A DNA stretch of 64,000 nt from Lewinellaceae bacterium (GTDB lineage: Bacteria; Bacteroidota; Bacteroidia; Chitinophagales; Saprospiraceae), in the NCBI GenBank assembly GCA_020636405.1, contig JACJXW010000004.1:2153501-2217500 (forward strand), given 5' to 3'. The notes below the pieces were generated by a model, which was given only the letters and a program-made list of their open reading frames with translations, did no database searches and was not told where the DNA came from. The position numbers and the translations under genes were made by a program. Position 1 is the stretch's first letter. The number at the start of each line of letters is the position of its first letter. Positions 1 to 9,725 of the stretch are shown here, piece by piece.

Positions 1-753
1 GAGAACCTTCCTGCCAGTTAAACCGGAACCTGCTTCCGATAGTCCTGTTTCCCACCTTGGGAATTATGGACGGCAAAGCGGTGTCCATTACTTATTTCAA
101 CCATGTGATCTTCCTGTTCCTGGGCGGCTTTCTGGTAGCTTTGGTAATTCAGAAATGGAACCTGCACCAGCGCATCGCCCTCAACATCCTGCGCGTGATC
201 GGTTTGAGCCCGGAAAGATTTTGTTGGGCTTCATGTTTGCTTCGGTACTTTTTATCGATGTGGATCTCCAATATGGCAACAGCCATGCTGATGGCGCCTA
301 TTCTACTGTCCATTATTCAAAAGCTGGAGGCGCTAAATGGGAAGGAAGGCGCTCATAAGCTTACCGGCAGTATGCTGTTGGGTATAGCTTACGGGTGTTC
401 TTTAGGAGGCATAGCCACGCTGGTGGGCACCCCGCCCGACCTCTCCTTCGCACGGATCTTCAACATCTATTTTCCGGAAGCGCCTGAGATCTCTTTTGCC
501 TCCTGATTCTTTATTGCTGTTTCTCATTCCTTCCCGCCAGGAGGAGGGGGGCCTGATGGACTGGGAAGCCGCCGAAGGAATCCCCCGGGGCATCATTCTG
601 CTCTTTGGCGGGGGCTTTGCATTGGCCCGCGCCGGCCTGGCGCTCAACTTCATCGGTGTGTTCATTGTTACTTTGGCCACTTATTATCTTGGCGTCGCCG
701 TCTTTGGCATCATCGAACTGAGCGTTTTCCCGGATTGGGCGACTTCCCGCTGA
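1..753 (+). pseudogene. DASS/SLC13-family anion:sodium symporter, 5'-truncated by the window edge and degraded
   Basis: Residues read from position 3 in one frame (…LPIVLFPTLGIMDGKAVS…) match the divalent anion:Na+ symporter family, inner-membrane carriers for dicarboxylates, sulfate or phosphate. The family motif SMWISNMATAM is present around 260-290. Three kinds of damage are visible. Between about 215 and 255 the conserved stretch (KILLGFMFASVLF) lies in the +1 frame, so two compensating indels flank it. A stop follows ISFAS at 504-506 where the family continues with Trp. The sequence then jumps to LMDWEAAEGIPRGIILLFGGGFALARA and again to GLALNFIGVFIVTLATYYLG, omitting two blocks of roughly 100 residues that family members have, including the second helical hairpin with its SNTAT motif. 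The ending VFPDWATSR is the normal C-terminus. Either a decayed gene or a badly assembled one; not functional as written. Confidence 0.75.
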
Positions 754-815
754 AATCTGGAAAATCTATACGCTTTTTAATAACTTGGGGGCGTTGTTTT
801 TCAACGAACGAGAAA

Positions 816-1229
816 ATGGACGAAAAAGATATCCTTAAACAAGCCAAAGCGCGGGTCAAGAAGAAGAAGGGTTTTTACGGGCATCTCAGCTCCTTTATTG
901 CCGTTGGGTTCTTTTTCCTGGCATTAAACCTGGCCTCCTTTTTCAACGGAGATAAGGAACTTTGGTTCTTCTATCCTATGTTACCCTGGAGTATCGGCCT
1001 TTTGATCCACTATTTTTTCATTTTTGGATTGCCCGGCTCCCGTGCCCTTTCCGAAAAGTGGGAGGAGGAAGAACTGGCCAAAGAGATGGCCCGCCTGCGC
1101 CGGATGCGACAGGGGAGGCTGGAGGCGCCTGCTCCCCAGGAGGAAGGGTTGGACCTGAAAGATCTGGAAAGGGAAAAAGAGATGCCTAAACAAACCCGCC
1201 CCAACTGGGAGGATGAAGATCTCGTTTAA
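816..1229 (+). CDS. 2TM-domain membrane protein
   Basis: A 137-residue protein. A basic N-terminus (QAKARVKKKKGFYGHL) is followed by two hydrophobic helices at about residues 20-42 and 53-73, and then a long charged, Arg/Glu-rich cytoplasmic tail. This is the layout of the 2TM domain family common in Bacteroidota, where it occurs alone or attached to histidine kinases; its function is unknown. The start at 816 is preferred over an in-frame upstream start at 735 because the family begins with a short acidic segment right before the KKK helix, and 735 lies inside the 3' end of the preceding transporter remnant. The stop is 14 bp from the next gene, so the two are probably co-transcribed. Confidence 0.75.
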   Translation: MDEKDILKQAKARVKKKKGFYGHLSSFIAVGFFFLALNLASFFNGDKELWFFYPMLPWSIGLLIHYFFIFGLPGSRALSEKWEEEELAKEMARLRRMRQGRLEAPAPQEEGLDLKDLEREKEMPKQTRPNWEDEDLV

Positions 1230-1243
1230 AGAAAAGATCCTCT

Positions 1244-1780
1244 ATGAAGATCGAAAGCCCCCGCCTGCTGCTCCGCTGGCTGCATTCCGGCGACCTGGAA
1301 GATTTCCTCGATTACCGGTCCGACCCTCTGGTATTGCGTTATCAGTCAATGAGCCCGATGAACCGGGAAGAAGCAGCCCGTTTCATCCAAAGCCAGGCGA
1401 ACACGGCCCTGGGCAAGCCAGGTAGCTATCAGCAGATCGCTGTAGAACGAAAGAGCGACGGCAAACTGATCGGTGATTGTGCGCTGAAGTTGCGGGCGGG
1501 CGAGCCTCGTATCGCCGAGATCGGCTATACCATCAACCGCCGGTACCAGGGGCAGGGATATGCTACCGAAGCGATTCGTGCCCTGATCGGCGAACTTTTC
1601 TCGAATAGGAATGTCCGTAAAATAGCCGCTCTGGTTGATGTACGCAATCCTGCTTCTTCGCGCGTACTGGAAAAATTGGGTTTTATCCGCGAAGGACACC
1701 TCCGCAAGAGCTACTACGATGAGGCGGACGGCGACTGGTTCGACGAGTACTGGTACGGGTTATTAGTGGAGGAGTGGTAA
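1244..1780 (+). CDS. GNAT-family N-acetyltransferase, RimJ/RimL type
   Basis: 178 residues, the usual length of RimJ/RimL-like acetyltransferases, which transfer acetyl from acetyl-CoA to protein N-termini or small amines. The N-terminal ESPRLLLRWL strand, the acetyl-CoA pyrophosphate-binding loop (YQGQGYATEA, about residues 100-109) and the conserved C-terminal sequence NPASSRVLEKLGF (about 131-143) are all present. The ending DEYWYGLL is also typical. It begins 14 bp after the 2TM gene. The frame is intact although several neighbours are broken. The substrate cannot be told from sequence. Confidence 0.88.
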   Translation: MKIESPRLLLRWLHSGDLEDFLDYRSDPLVLRYQSMSPMNREEAARFIQSQANTALGKPGSYQQIAVERKSDGKLIGDCALKLRAGEPRIAEIGYTINRRYQGQGYATEAIRALIGELFSNRNVRKIAALVDVRNPASSRVLEKLGFIREGHLRKSYYDEADGDWFDEYWYGLLVEEW

Positions 1781-1881
1781 GGAGGAAAAAGAGCGGTTTG
1801 TTGTAGTTTTGTTGCTAACCATCGTCCAGCCCTCGCTTCGGGCACGAAGACTCTGGGAGATCTAACCTCAATTCATTTACG

Positions 1882-3573
1882 ATGCAAAAGAATTATACCT
1901 TGCTTCTGTTCTTTTTGGGTTTGCTCTTGCAACCTGCCTTCGCTCAGCCTGAACGCTATCATCCGCGGGAATTCATTCTCCAACTGAAACCTGGGCATGG
2001 TATCGACTTTTCCGAGGCTAGTTCAGCGGTCGGTATTCCGGCTATCGATGCGCTGAATAAAGAACTGGGGTGGCGGCTGTCCGGCAGGTGGTACGGAGTA
2101 CGCCAGGGGGTGCCCCGGCGTCATCGCCCCGATACCCGGCGCCTCCTGTTGCTGCGTTTCGAACAGGATATAGACGTAGTACATACGATAAATTTATACC
2201 TGGTACCGGTATGGTGGAGTTCGCCGAGCCCAATTACATCGGTAAAGGCGGCGGAGTGGAAGGCCTGACGCCCAACGATTCCTTTTTCTCCCGGCAATGG
2301 AGCCTTAAGAATGACGGCACTTTCGATGTGGAGAGCATTGCCGGAGCGGACATTAAAATGGAAGAGTACCTGGGAACTCGCCCAGGGCAACCCCGATATC
2401 ATAGTGGCTATACTGGATAGTGGCGCCCGCCTGAGCCATCCGGAACTGGCGGGCAGGCTTTCAACGCGAAATTCTGCCGAAGTGCCCGGCAATGGACAAG
2501 ATGACGACCAGAATGGATATGTGGACGATGTGCTGGCCTGGGATTTTGCCAACGACGATAATGTGCCTGCCGATGACCATGGACACGGTTCCAACGTTTC
2601 CGGTATTGTAGCTGCCAACGGCAACAACGCAATAGGGTATGCCGGCGTAGACTGGCGCAGCCAGGCGATGATCTGTAAGATCCTCGATGAGAACAACAAC
2701 GGGTTCTATTCCTGGTGGGTGGAGGGCATTTATTATGCGGTCGACCATGGCGCCAGCGTGATCAATATGTCGGTAGGAGGAACCGCGTATTCCTCGGCGA
2801 TGAAACAGGCAATAGATTACGCCCACGCCAATAATGTCGTCGTCGTGGCCTGTATGATGAACACCAACCAGGGTATCCCTTTCTACCCGGCCGCTTATGC
2901 CAATACCATTGCCGTAGGCGCTACCGGAACCGACGACCGGCGGGCGGCGCCCTTCTTCTGGGATGAATCCTCCGGGAGCAATTACGGGGCGCATATCGAC
3001 CTGGTGGCGCCCGGCAACTACATCTATACTATGGACGAGTCTTCGGATCTCAATTACAACAGCATCTGGGGCGGCACCTCCCAGGCGGCGCCTCTGGTGA
3101 CAGGTGTACTACTCTTATGAAAGGGCTGGAGCCCGGCATCGATGTGGAAACAGTACGGAACATACTTCGGGCTACGGTAGATGACCGAATCGGAGATCCG
3201 GCGGAGGACCTTCCAGGCTGGGACATCTACTACGGCGCCGGTAAGCTTAATGCCTTCCGCGCCCTCGAGCTGCTGACGAATACGGTAAGCGTGGAACAAC
3301 CCCGCCAAACCTGGTACGGGGTTGACGTGTATCCCAACCCCGCCCGCTCGGGTGAAACGGCTATGCTGGACGTACAGGTGGAATATCCTCAGGAGGTATC
3401 GTTCGTCATCTGGGATAACTCCGGCAGGCAGAGGTTTTCCTCTCGTTTACGGCTGGACCAACATTCCCGGATCCCCATTCCGGCGGTATCCCGCCGGTAT
3501 GCACTGGGGTACCGTCCTGCGAACCGATGAAGGAAAGGCCATCAGCCGGAAGTTCCTGGTGGGCAGGTATTGA
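1882..3573 (+). pseudogene. T9SS-secreted subtilisin-like (S8) serine protease, interrupted by about four frameshifts
   Basis: A secreted subtilase read across three frames. The signal peptide (MQKNYTLLLFFLGLLLQPAFAQ) and an inhibitor-like propeptide lie in the first frame. The frame shifts near 2150-2200, near 2370, at about 3115 and near 3490. The whole catalytic triad is recognisable: Asp in VAILDSG (about 2417), His in DDHGHGSNVSG (about 2580) and Ser in GGTSQAAP (about 3080). A type IX sorting domain closes the protein (VDVYPNPARSGE, then GKAISRKFLVGRY), implying export through the outer membrane. Since conserved residues continue on both sides of every shift, the breaks look like single-base indels, either from sequencing error or recent decay. 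As written, no active enzyme would be made. Confidence 0.8.
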
Positions 3574-3699
3574 AGCGAGATCCTTCATCAGGTGAAGTCG
3601 CTTCTTTGTTGTATATTGAAGCCAGTAACCAGTAACCAATAACCGGCTCCCCATGTCGGAAAGGCAGTGGGGAAGACGGAAGAAAACAGAAAAACGACT

Positions 3700-4931
3700 A
3701 TGTTTCGCTCCCTGATCATTTTTTTCGGATTCCTGCCTCTGGCATTGGCAGGGCAACCCATTCAAATGACCCTTTCTTCCCGGCTTATCAATGACCCGGG
3801 CTCATCACCATCCTGGTGAGCAACCAGTACGGGGTGCTGCGGTATTACCAGGTTTTGGGTGAGGAACGCCAGGAAGACCTGTCCATTACGGTCAACCAGC
3901 GTATCGGCGAGCAACTTTCCCTGACGGTCGTCCAGGCAGTGGAAGACAATGGCTTCTTCGCTTTTAATAATGTGACCTACCGGAATCTATCCAGCGGCGC
4001 CTATATCGATAAGGTTAATGAAGAAGAGGACGGGGCGCGGGTGTACCGGCAGATAGAGTTTTTTGTCGACGGGGTAAGTGCGGTAGAGGAAGTCATCGTC
4101 ACCGGGCCGGTGGCCATGCAGCCCGTTTACCGCATCATCGGCGGCCGTTTGTTTGTCGCTTTTTCCGCTCCGCCCTACAATGGTATGCTGGTACTCTTTA
4201 AGGTCAACGGGGAGGAAAACTTTCGCCATTTTTATACTTCCGTCGGAGAGCAAAGTATTTATGAATTGAGCCTGGCCGACCTCAGCTCCGGCCTTACCGA
4301 ACACAAGATCAGCCTGCCCAAAGATGGCGACTGGGAAGGCGCTATACAGGCCTTTGACGGGGGCACCGGACAGTACTTCTGGGTGTACAACAGCGAACGC
4401 ATGTTAAAGCTGTTCAAGCGACAATACCTTACCGCATACATTCCCCAGGAGGCGGAGATCACTCATTTCGAACTGGATCTGGATCATCCCGGCGCGGACG
4501 GCTATTCTTATTATGGCCGTTACGAAACGCTGCCCCACCAGCTGGAAGATTTCTTTTTTGATCCGCTCTTTACCGAGAATGAAAGTAAGGCCTTCCGCTT
4601 CAAGGTCACGGAAGAAGAGGTGGGCCAGTTCTATGAAGTGGATTACACTTACCAGGCGGGCAGAGGTATCCCCGATTCTCACTGGCGGATCTTAGGCGCC
4701 GTCGGGCAGGCCGGAGAGGTCGACTTCATTCTGCCGGATATTCCCGCCGAGCTGTACGAAGTACTGCCGGTCCTCGACCTGTTGCTGGAACCCAGCACAG
4801 CTGTTAAGCGCATGTTGCGATGTACCCGTGAGTGCGAATACGATTTCAGCCAAAAACCCTATCTTCTGCAGCGCAAGGAATGGCGCATCGAGCACGGCAT
4901 CCAGGCGAGAAGCCAGGAGACGGAGTTTTGA
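3700..4931 (+). pseudogene. Exported protein of unknown function with one frameshift near 3797
   Basis: An ATG at 3700 starts a good signal peptide (FRSLIIFFGFLPLALAGQ). This frame stops after about 40 codons, but the other frame continues smoothly from about 3795 (LITILVSNQYGVLRYYQ) to the stop at 4931. Together they make a protein of about 410 residues rich in beta-strand-like segments, with no transmembrane helix after the signal. I recognise no catalytic motif. The layout resembles the exported beta-sandwich proteins of the type IX secretion 'plug' group, but I cannot assign it. It lies downstream of the subtilase and convergent with the glycosyltransferase. One base lost or gained near 3797 restores the gene. 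Confidence 0.6.
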
Positions 4932-4990
4932 CAGAAATGCTGCAGCCTTCTTTCTACATTTCGCACCCCGATCCCTGCCTCCGTCGGCTG

Positions 4991-6613
4991 TCATTTAGCC
5001 TCTGATGCGTTTGAACGCTGGTTGTTCGTTCTAAGTACACAAATTTCATCTTTCCTCCCTCCCCACAACCAGCGCCGGAACCCGAACCCCTTCACTTTTT
5101 CATAACCCGGAACCGGCCCGAAGGCGATCATCCACTCGTCATCCGTTACCCACCAGTGGGATCGGCCTTCCTCCAGGATGCGATCTTCATGGTAATTGTA
5201 GAATCCGTTGTATTCGAAGCCGGCATCTACCTGTTGGATGGTGACGCCTTGTTCCTGCAGCCATTGAAAAGCCTCGTGGCGCGACCGGTTCCAGGCCAGG
5301 TAGTCGTGGGTGGCCAGCAGGCTGAACAGGGCCAGGAGCAGAAGGGGCAGAAGAGCCGATAGCAGGCGCCGGGGCGTTCGAATATGAGGGAGCAGCAACA
5401 GTACGCTGCTGGCGATGGCCAGCAGGATATAGCGGTCGAAAAAGCTGGTGATCGACATGGCGGGCAGGTAGAGCAGATTGGCCAGCAGCAGGAAGCGAAA
5501 AAATCGATGCTGCCGGGGGGAGAGCCGTTTCCAGCCGGACAGCGCCACCCATAGCAAGGCTGTGGCCGACAGTTGACTGATCAGGTTGAGTGCGTACATC
5601 AGCCATTCCGGCAGGCGGGGCGTATTGGACAAGCCCAGGGTGTAGACATCCGCCAGCAGTTCCGGCCCCAGGCCGAAGTTGTACATAATGTTACCTCCAA
5701 ATGGGAAGATCTTGCCGATCTGGTGCAGCAAGGCCAGCAGCCCCAGGTTGGCCACCAGCAGCAGGGCATTTATTTGCCATTGTCCCAGTCCGGACTGCCG
5801 GATACGTTCCCCCAGGAAGGGCAGGAGCGGCAGCCCGAAAAAGCCCAGGTAGATCCAGGTTTTAATGGATTTTCGAAACAGTTCGGCAGCGAAGGGTAGG
5901 GGAGCGGCCAGGACGGACTCCAGGTACAGGCTGGAAACCGGTACGAAATTGCCACTGATGCCCAGCCAGGGCTTGGCCAGTTGCTCATACCCCAGGTAAA
6001 CGGCCACCGCAGCGGCGGTGAGCAGCAGTGCGAAAGTTACACTGGAATCCTCCCCCGGCGGTCCCAGAGGCGCCACAGCCCAAAAAGTACCAGCAAGACG
6101 ATACCCGGCTGTCGGATGAGATAGTACCCGACACTAAGCAGGCAGGCGGCTACCAACCAGGCACGCCTTTCCTTTTCTATATAGAACTGGAAGGCGAGAA
6201 GCGCCAGGAGGACGACGGTACCAGAAAAGGCACATCGGTCATAAAGGAAAAGGAAAGATTGAAATACAGCGGATTGAAGAGCAGGACGGCGGCGCCCAGC
6301 AGGGAGAACAGTGGAGATATTTCCAGCCGCCGCGCTATGGCGTACAGCGCCCACCCGCCCACAGCAGTACAGCGCCAGGGTAGAAAGGCGGAGCCAGAGG
6401 AAGTTGAACCCGCCGGTACCAGCCAGCAGAACAGGTAGCCCCAGTATACCTGCAGGATGATATTGGGGCAAAATAACCCTGCATTTCCAGCGCTCCCGTT
6501 TCCAGGAGCTGCCTGGTAAGGTAGGCGTACTGCCAGTCGTCGTTGAGGGGGAAATCACCCTCCGGCCCGGCCAGGACGGCGGCGGCTGCCCAGCTTAGGA
6601 GGAGCAGGGCCAT
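4991..6613 (-). pseudogene. Multi-spanning membrane glycosyltransferase (GT39/PMT-like), several frameshifts
   Basis: The last 361 residues (4991-about 6060) form one open frame with about nine hydrophobic helices and a soluble C-terminal domain, the layout of dolichol- or undecaprenyl-phosphate-sugar dependent transferases such as PMT and ArnT. The N-terminal part is scattered over other frames. A start at 6613 (MALLLLSWAAAAVLAG) leads into FPLNDDWQYAYLTRQLLETG, an early acidic loop typical of the family. It continues in a second frame as GGWALYAIARRLEISPLFSLLG and in a third as RAWLVAACLLSVGYYLIRQPG before joining the long C-terminal frame near 6060. At least four shifts fall between 6060 and 6500. 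The probable job is transfer of a lipid-linked sugar to an envelope acceptor; the acceptor is unknown. Confidence 0.65.
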
Positions 6614-6791
6614 ATTTTTATAGAAGGAAGCGAGGCTCAATGAAGTTGAATTGTTTCCACTGCAAAAGTAGGAAACTACGGCCGAAAAGAACATGCCAAA
6701 AATCGTGAACCAAATGTGCGGCGGATTGTCGGAGAAATAAGGTGAAGTACTGCAAGGCACAACGATCCATGGGAAATCAAAAACCAAGAAA

Positions 6792-7037
6792 ATGAAGAAG
6801 CCAGGAATACTTTCCGCCGTTCTGCTTGCAATCGCGCTTTCGTCCTGCGCCGTACCCCGAAATGAGCAAAAAACCCAGGAGTGGCTGGAAAATGCGGCCA
6901 AACCGGTTTACGTTCAGCACCATAGCTTCAATGGCCTGACCCATAACGACCGGTATACGCTCATCGACCAGAACGGGCGGGTATTCTTCACCAAGGATGT
7001 GCGCTTTCACCTGCCCGATACGATACCGGGCAGATAA
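6792..7037 (+). CDS. Small lipoprotein of unknown function
   Basis: 81 residues. The N-terminus MKKPGILSAVLLAIALSSC is a clear signal-peptidase-II signal with the lipid-attached Cys at residue 19, so the mature form is a lipoprotein of about 62 residues. The mature part is polar and contains a short strand-rich segment (DRYTLIDQNGRVFFTKDVRF). No family recognised. The stop abuts the stop of the convergent FkbM gene with no intervening bases. It is divergent from the glycosyltransferase, with about 180 bp between the starts. Confidence 0.6.
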   Translation: MKKPGILSAVLLAIALSSCAVPRNEQKTQEWLENAAKPVYVQHHSFNGLTHNDRYTLIDQNGRVFFTKDVRFHLPDTIPGR

Positions 7038-7808
7038 TTATTGCAGCGCCTTTGTCGCGATCAGAAACCCATAATTCTTATCCCGGATCGTAGGGCCGTG
7101 GGTGAATTTGGCGATCTCAAAGCCATGTTCTCTCAGGTGGCGCGCCAGCGCCAGTCCCGTATATTCCTCCCGTTTCAGGTCGTGAAACTCTATGGAAATG
7201 GTGGTAATGCGGTCCAGTAGGGAATGCCCTGCTTCCAGGAGGATGGGATATTCGGCCCCTTCGCAGTCGAGCTTCAGAAAATCGACCTCTTCGATATCCT
7301 GTTCCTGGAGCAGGGTATCGAGGGTAATGCTGCGTACCTTTTCCGTTTCCACCGGGCCGTCGCCCTCGCGGAAAAGAGAGTGGTTCTCATGCCGGCCCAG
7401 GTAGAGCTCGGCCTCTCCCGACTGGTCGGAGATGGCGGCCCGGATGGGGTAGACGTTTTCCACTTTGCTGTCGCGAATATTGCGCCGGAGGATGTGGTAG
7501 TTGTGTTGGGAAGGCTCTACCGAAATGATGGTAGCTTCCGGCCCGGCATTGAGGGAGGCGAATATGGAAAAGTAGCCATAGTGAGCGCCGACATCCACGA
7601 TGACGGAATCTTCGTAGAAAGGAAAGTAGTCGGCATAGTTCCGGGCGGCGAAGACCTCTTGCAGCACGCCCAGCCCGTCTTTTTGCAGGCCGTAGCTGAG
7701 CTGAATGCCATTGGCCCGGCAGATGCGCCGGAAGGAAGCCCGGAAGCCTCCCAGCTTGCCCGTTATCTTTTTTAACATGCGCGGTGTTTTATCGCCGTAA
7801 AAATACAC
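7038..7808 (-). CDS. FkbM-family SAM-dependent methyltransferase
   Basis: 256 residues. The SAM-binding motif I is VIVDVGAHYGYFSIFA (about residues 69-84), followed by the acidic residue of strand 2 (ISVEPSQHNYHILRRNI) and a motif typical of the FkbM group, VDFLKLDCEGAEYPIL (about 175-190). These enzymes methylate hydroxyls of sugars or secondary metabolites. The C-terminus (FEIAKFTHGPTIRDKNYGFL) fits too. The frame is intact. Placement near a membrane glycosyltransferase suggests, without proof, a surface-glycan substrate. Confidence 0.85.
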   Translation of the reverse strand: MYFYGDKTPRMLKKITGKLGGFRASFRRICRANGIQLSYGLQKDGLGVLQEVFAARNYADYFPFYEDSVIVDVGAHYGYFSIFASLNAGPEATIISVEPSQHNYHILRRNIRDSKVENVYPIRAAISDQSGEAELYLGRHENHSLFREGDGPVETEKVRSITLDTLLQEQDIEEVDFLKLDCEGAEYPILLEAGHSLLDRITTISIEFHDLKREEYTGLALARHLREHGFEIAKFTHGPTIRDKNYGFLIATKALQ

Positions 7809-8072
7809 CTATTTGGCAAATTTCCCGGTTCTGTCGGGCCATAGGGGCCCCAACAATATCTTTACAGCAAATGCCTTGAGGTAGGCCGGTTAATGGGGCT
7901 TGGCTGGAAAAGGCACAAACTATTAATTTAAGTTCTGAAGATGGGAAACGCAAGGACAAAAATCACCATCCTTCCTGAGGGATTTCATTGAAATATTGCC
8001 CTTAAAAGGTATTCATTGTCATACCTGGCATCTCATTTTTTGAAAGACTTTTTCGAGATAAAACCTAAGACA

Positions 8073-9548
8073 ATGACAAACCCACTAACCAACGTAATCG
8101 GTTCTTTTCTGTGGGTTATGGGATTGGCTGTATTAGTAGCCTTCTCTTCCTGCGAAAAGGACAAAAACGAGCCTGAACCTGTTAACCTGGCAGGCCTTCC
8201 GGGCATTGACTACCTGGGCCGGGGCTATGATGCCTTCGGCGAATTCGCTTCAGCGGACGAACTAAAAGAACCCATGATCACTTTCGACCAGTACCGAAAA
8301 GAGGTTGTTGGAGAGAAAGAGTACAAGGTCCCCGAAGAGGCCAATGTGCAATATCTCAACGGATCAACCTTTTTGTCCTTTACCGGGCAGACGATCGAGG
8401 AATTCCAGAACAGCCGCCAGGCTGCCATTGGCTTTGACGGGAATTATCCCTATTTCAGTGGTGACGTTACCGCCAATTTCCAGGCCATTCACTACCGGAC
8501 CACAGACTATGCTTTTGTCCAGTGAGCAATACGGTGAACCGGTGGGGTAGTATCGTTACCTTATGATGCCGCCTTGCTGCGAACAATGCTAACCGAAAAG
8601 GCCAAAAATGCGCTGGTAAATCTTTCTCCCGGAGAACTGTTCAGTAAATACGGCACACACCTGCTGACGGCCGCGAATATCGGCGCCCGGGCCGATTACT
8701 ATGTGGCAACCAGGAAAGAGACGGCTGTCCAGCTGAACCTGGCCCAGGCGGCCGAGATCTCCTTAAAAGCCAACCTGGGCTTGATCGACCTTAACGCCGA
8801 ACCCCAGTATCAGGAAATGGTTACCAGGCTGCGGGAGCACTCCTTCATTGGAGTAAAGGCCCGGGGCGGCAGCCCGGAATTCGGGCAGAACCTTTTCAGT
8901 GCGGGTAACTACGAGTCCTGGCTGAACTCTGTCGACGATGACCTGGCGTTGAGCTGGCTTTCCAACCCCAGCCTGATGCCGATCTGGGAACTGTGTGAAA
9001 CCAGCGCACGCCGTACGGAGGTATTAGAGGCCTTCCAGGCTTACGCTGCCAATCATGAATTGCCGGGTATCGTCACCGACGCCAAGGCCAGTATTGTCGA
9101 GATCCTGGTTAAATCCGGAACAGAAGAGAATCCCTACTACTACCAGGAGGCCGGGTTTAAGGTCATTCCGGAAAACCTGAACGAAAATGCCGGCGGCGAC
9201 TACGTCTACCTGATGTATAAGGAAGGGCTCGACCTCGAACCCAGCATCAACGAATTGGCAACGGTCAGTGGCATGAATCCCACGGCGCCCACCGGCTGGT
9301 TCAGGATCAAAACCAACCTGAACGAGGGCACCGGCGTCGGCGACCCGGAGATCTACCTGTGCTACAAAAAAGTGATCAGTGATAATCCCATCCGGCAACT
9401 CCAGATCATCAAAGGGAAGGATACGCCGGCTCCTACAGGCTTTGAATTCGTGATGAACTTCTCCTACGGTAACGTTCAGGACTTCAACCACGGCGCCGGA
9501 GGGGAGAACATCTACCTGGCCTACTCCAGGAATGCCTCGCAGCCGTAG
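8073..9548 (+). pseudogene. MACPF (perforin-like) lipoprotein with C-terminal MABP-like beta-prism; short frameshifted patch near 8520-8560
   Basis: The start at 8073 gives a lipoprotein signal ending AFSSC (Cys at about residue 26). The first part (DYLGRGYDAFGEFASADELK) and the signature FSKYGTHLLTAANIGARADYY (about 8640-8700) are characteristic of membrane-attack-complex/perforin proteins of Bacteroidota. The C-terminal 130 residues carry two or three copies of a pattern of the form GF..I..NLN.GAGG..IYL.Y, resembling the beta-prism (MABP) modules of perforin-like proteins. The frame meets a TGA at 8523. The missing part (VSNTVNRWGSIVTL) lies in another frame, and the original frame resumes at SLPYDAALL, so two compensating indels lie within about 45 bp. 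If those are sequence errors the gene is a complete pore-forming-fold lipoprotein of about 490 residues. Confidence 0.78.
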
Positions 9549-9556
9549 TTTTATTT

Positions 9557-9614
9557 AAAAAAGAAGGCGAGAGCCTTACCGAGGAGGAACCTCCGGGCTC
9601 TCGCCTTCTTTTTT
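9557..9614. terminator. Bidirectional intrinsic terminator
   Basis: A perfect 19-bp inverted repeat (left arm 9557-9575, right arm 9596-9614) has A6 at its left edge and T6 at its right edge, so it reads as stem plus U-tract on both strands. It sits between the convergent MACPF gene and the tricorn protease gene. Confidence 0.93.
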
Positions 9615-9725
9615 ACCGGGCCGACTGGCTACTTCCGATCCCGGCCTCCTTCGTCGGTGCGGGACTCCCTTCGGCCGCTTCCGCCTTTAGGGCCCGCTGG
9701 CACTCAGAAGCTTTCCGACTTCCGC

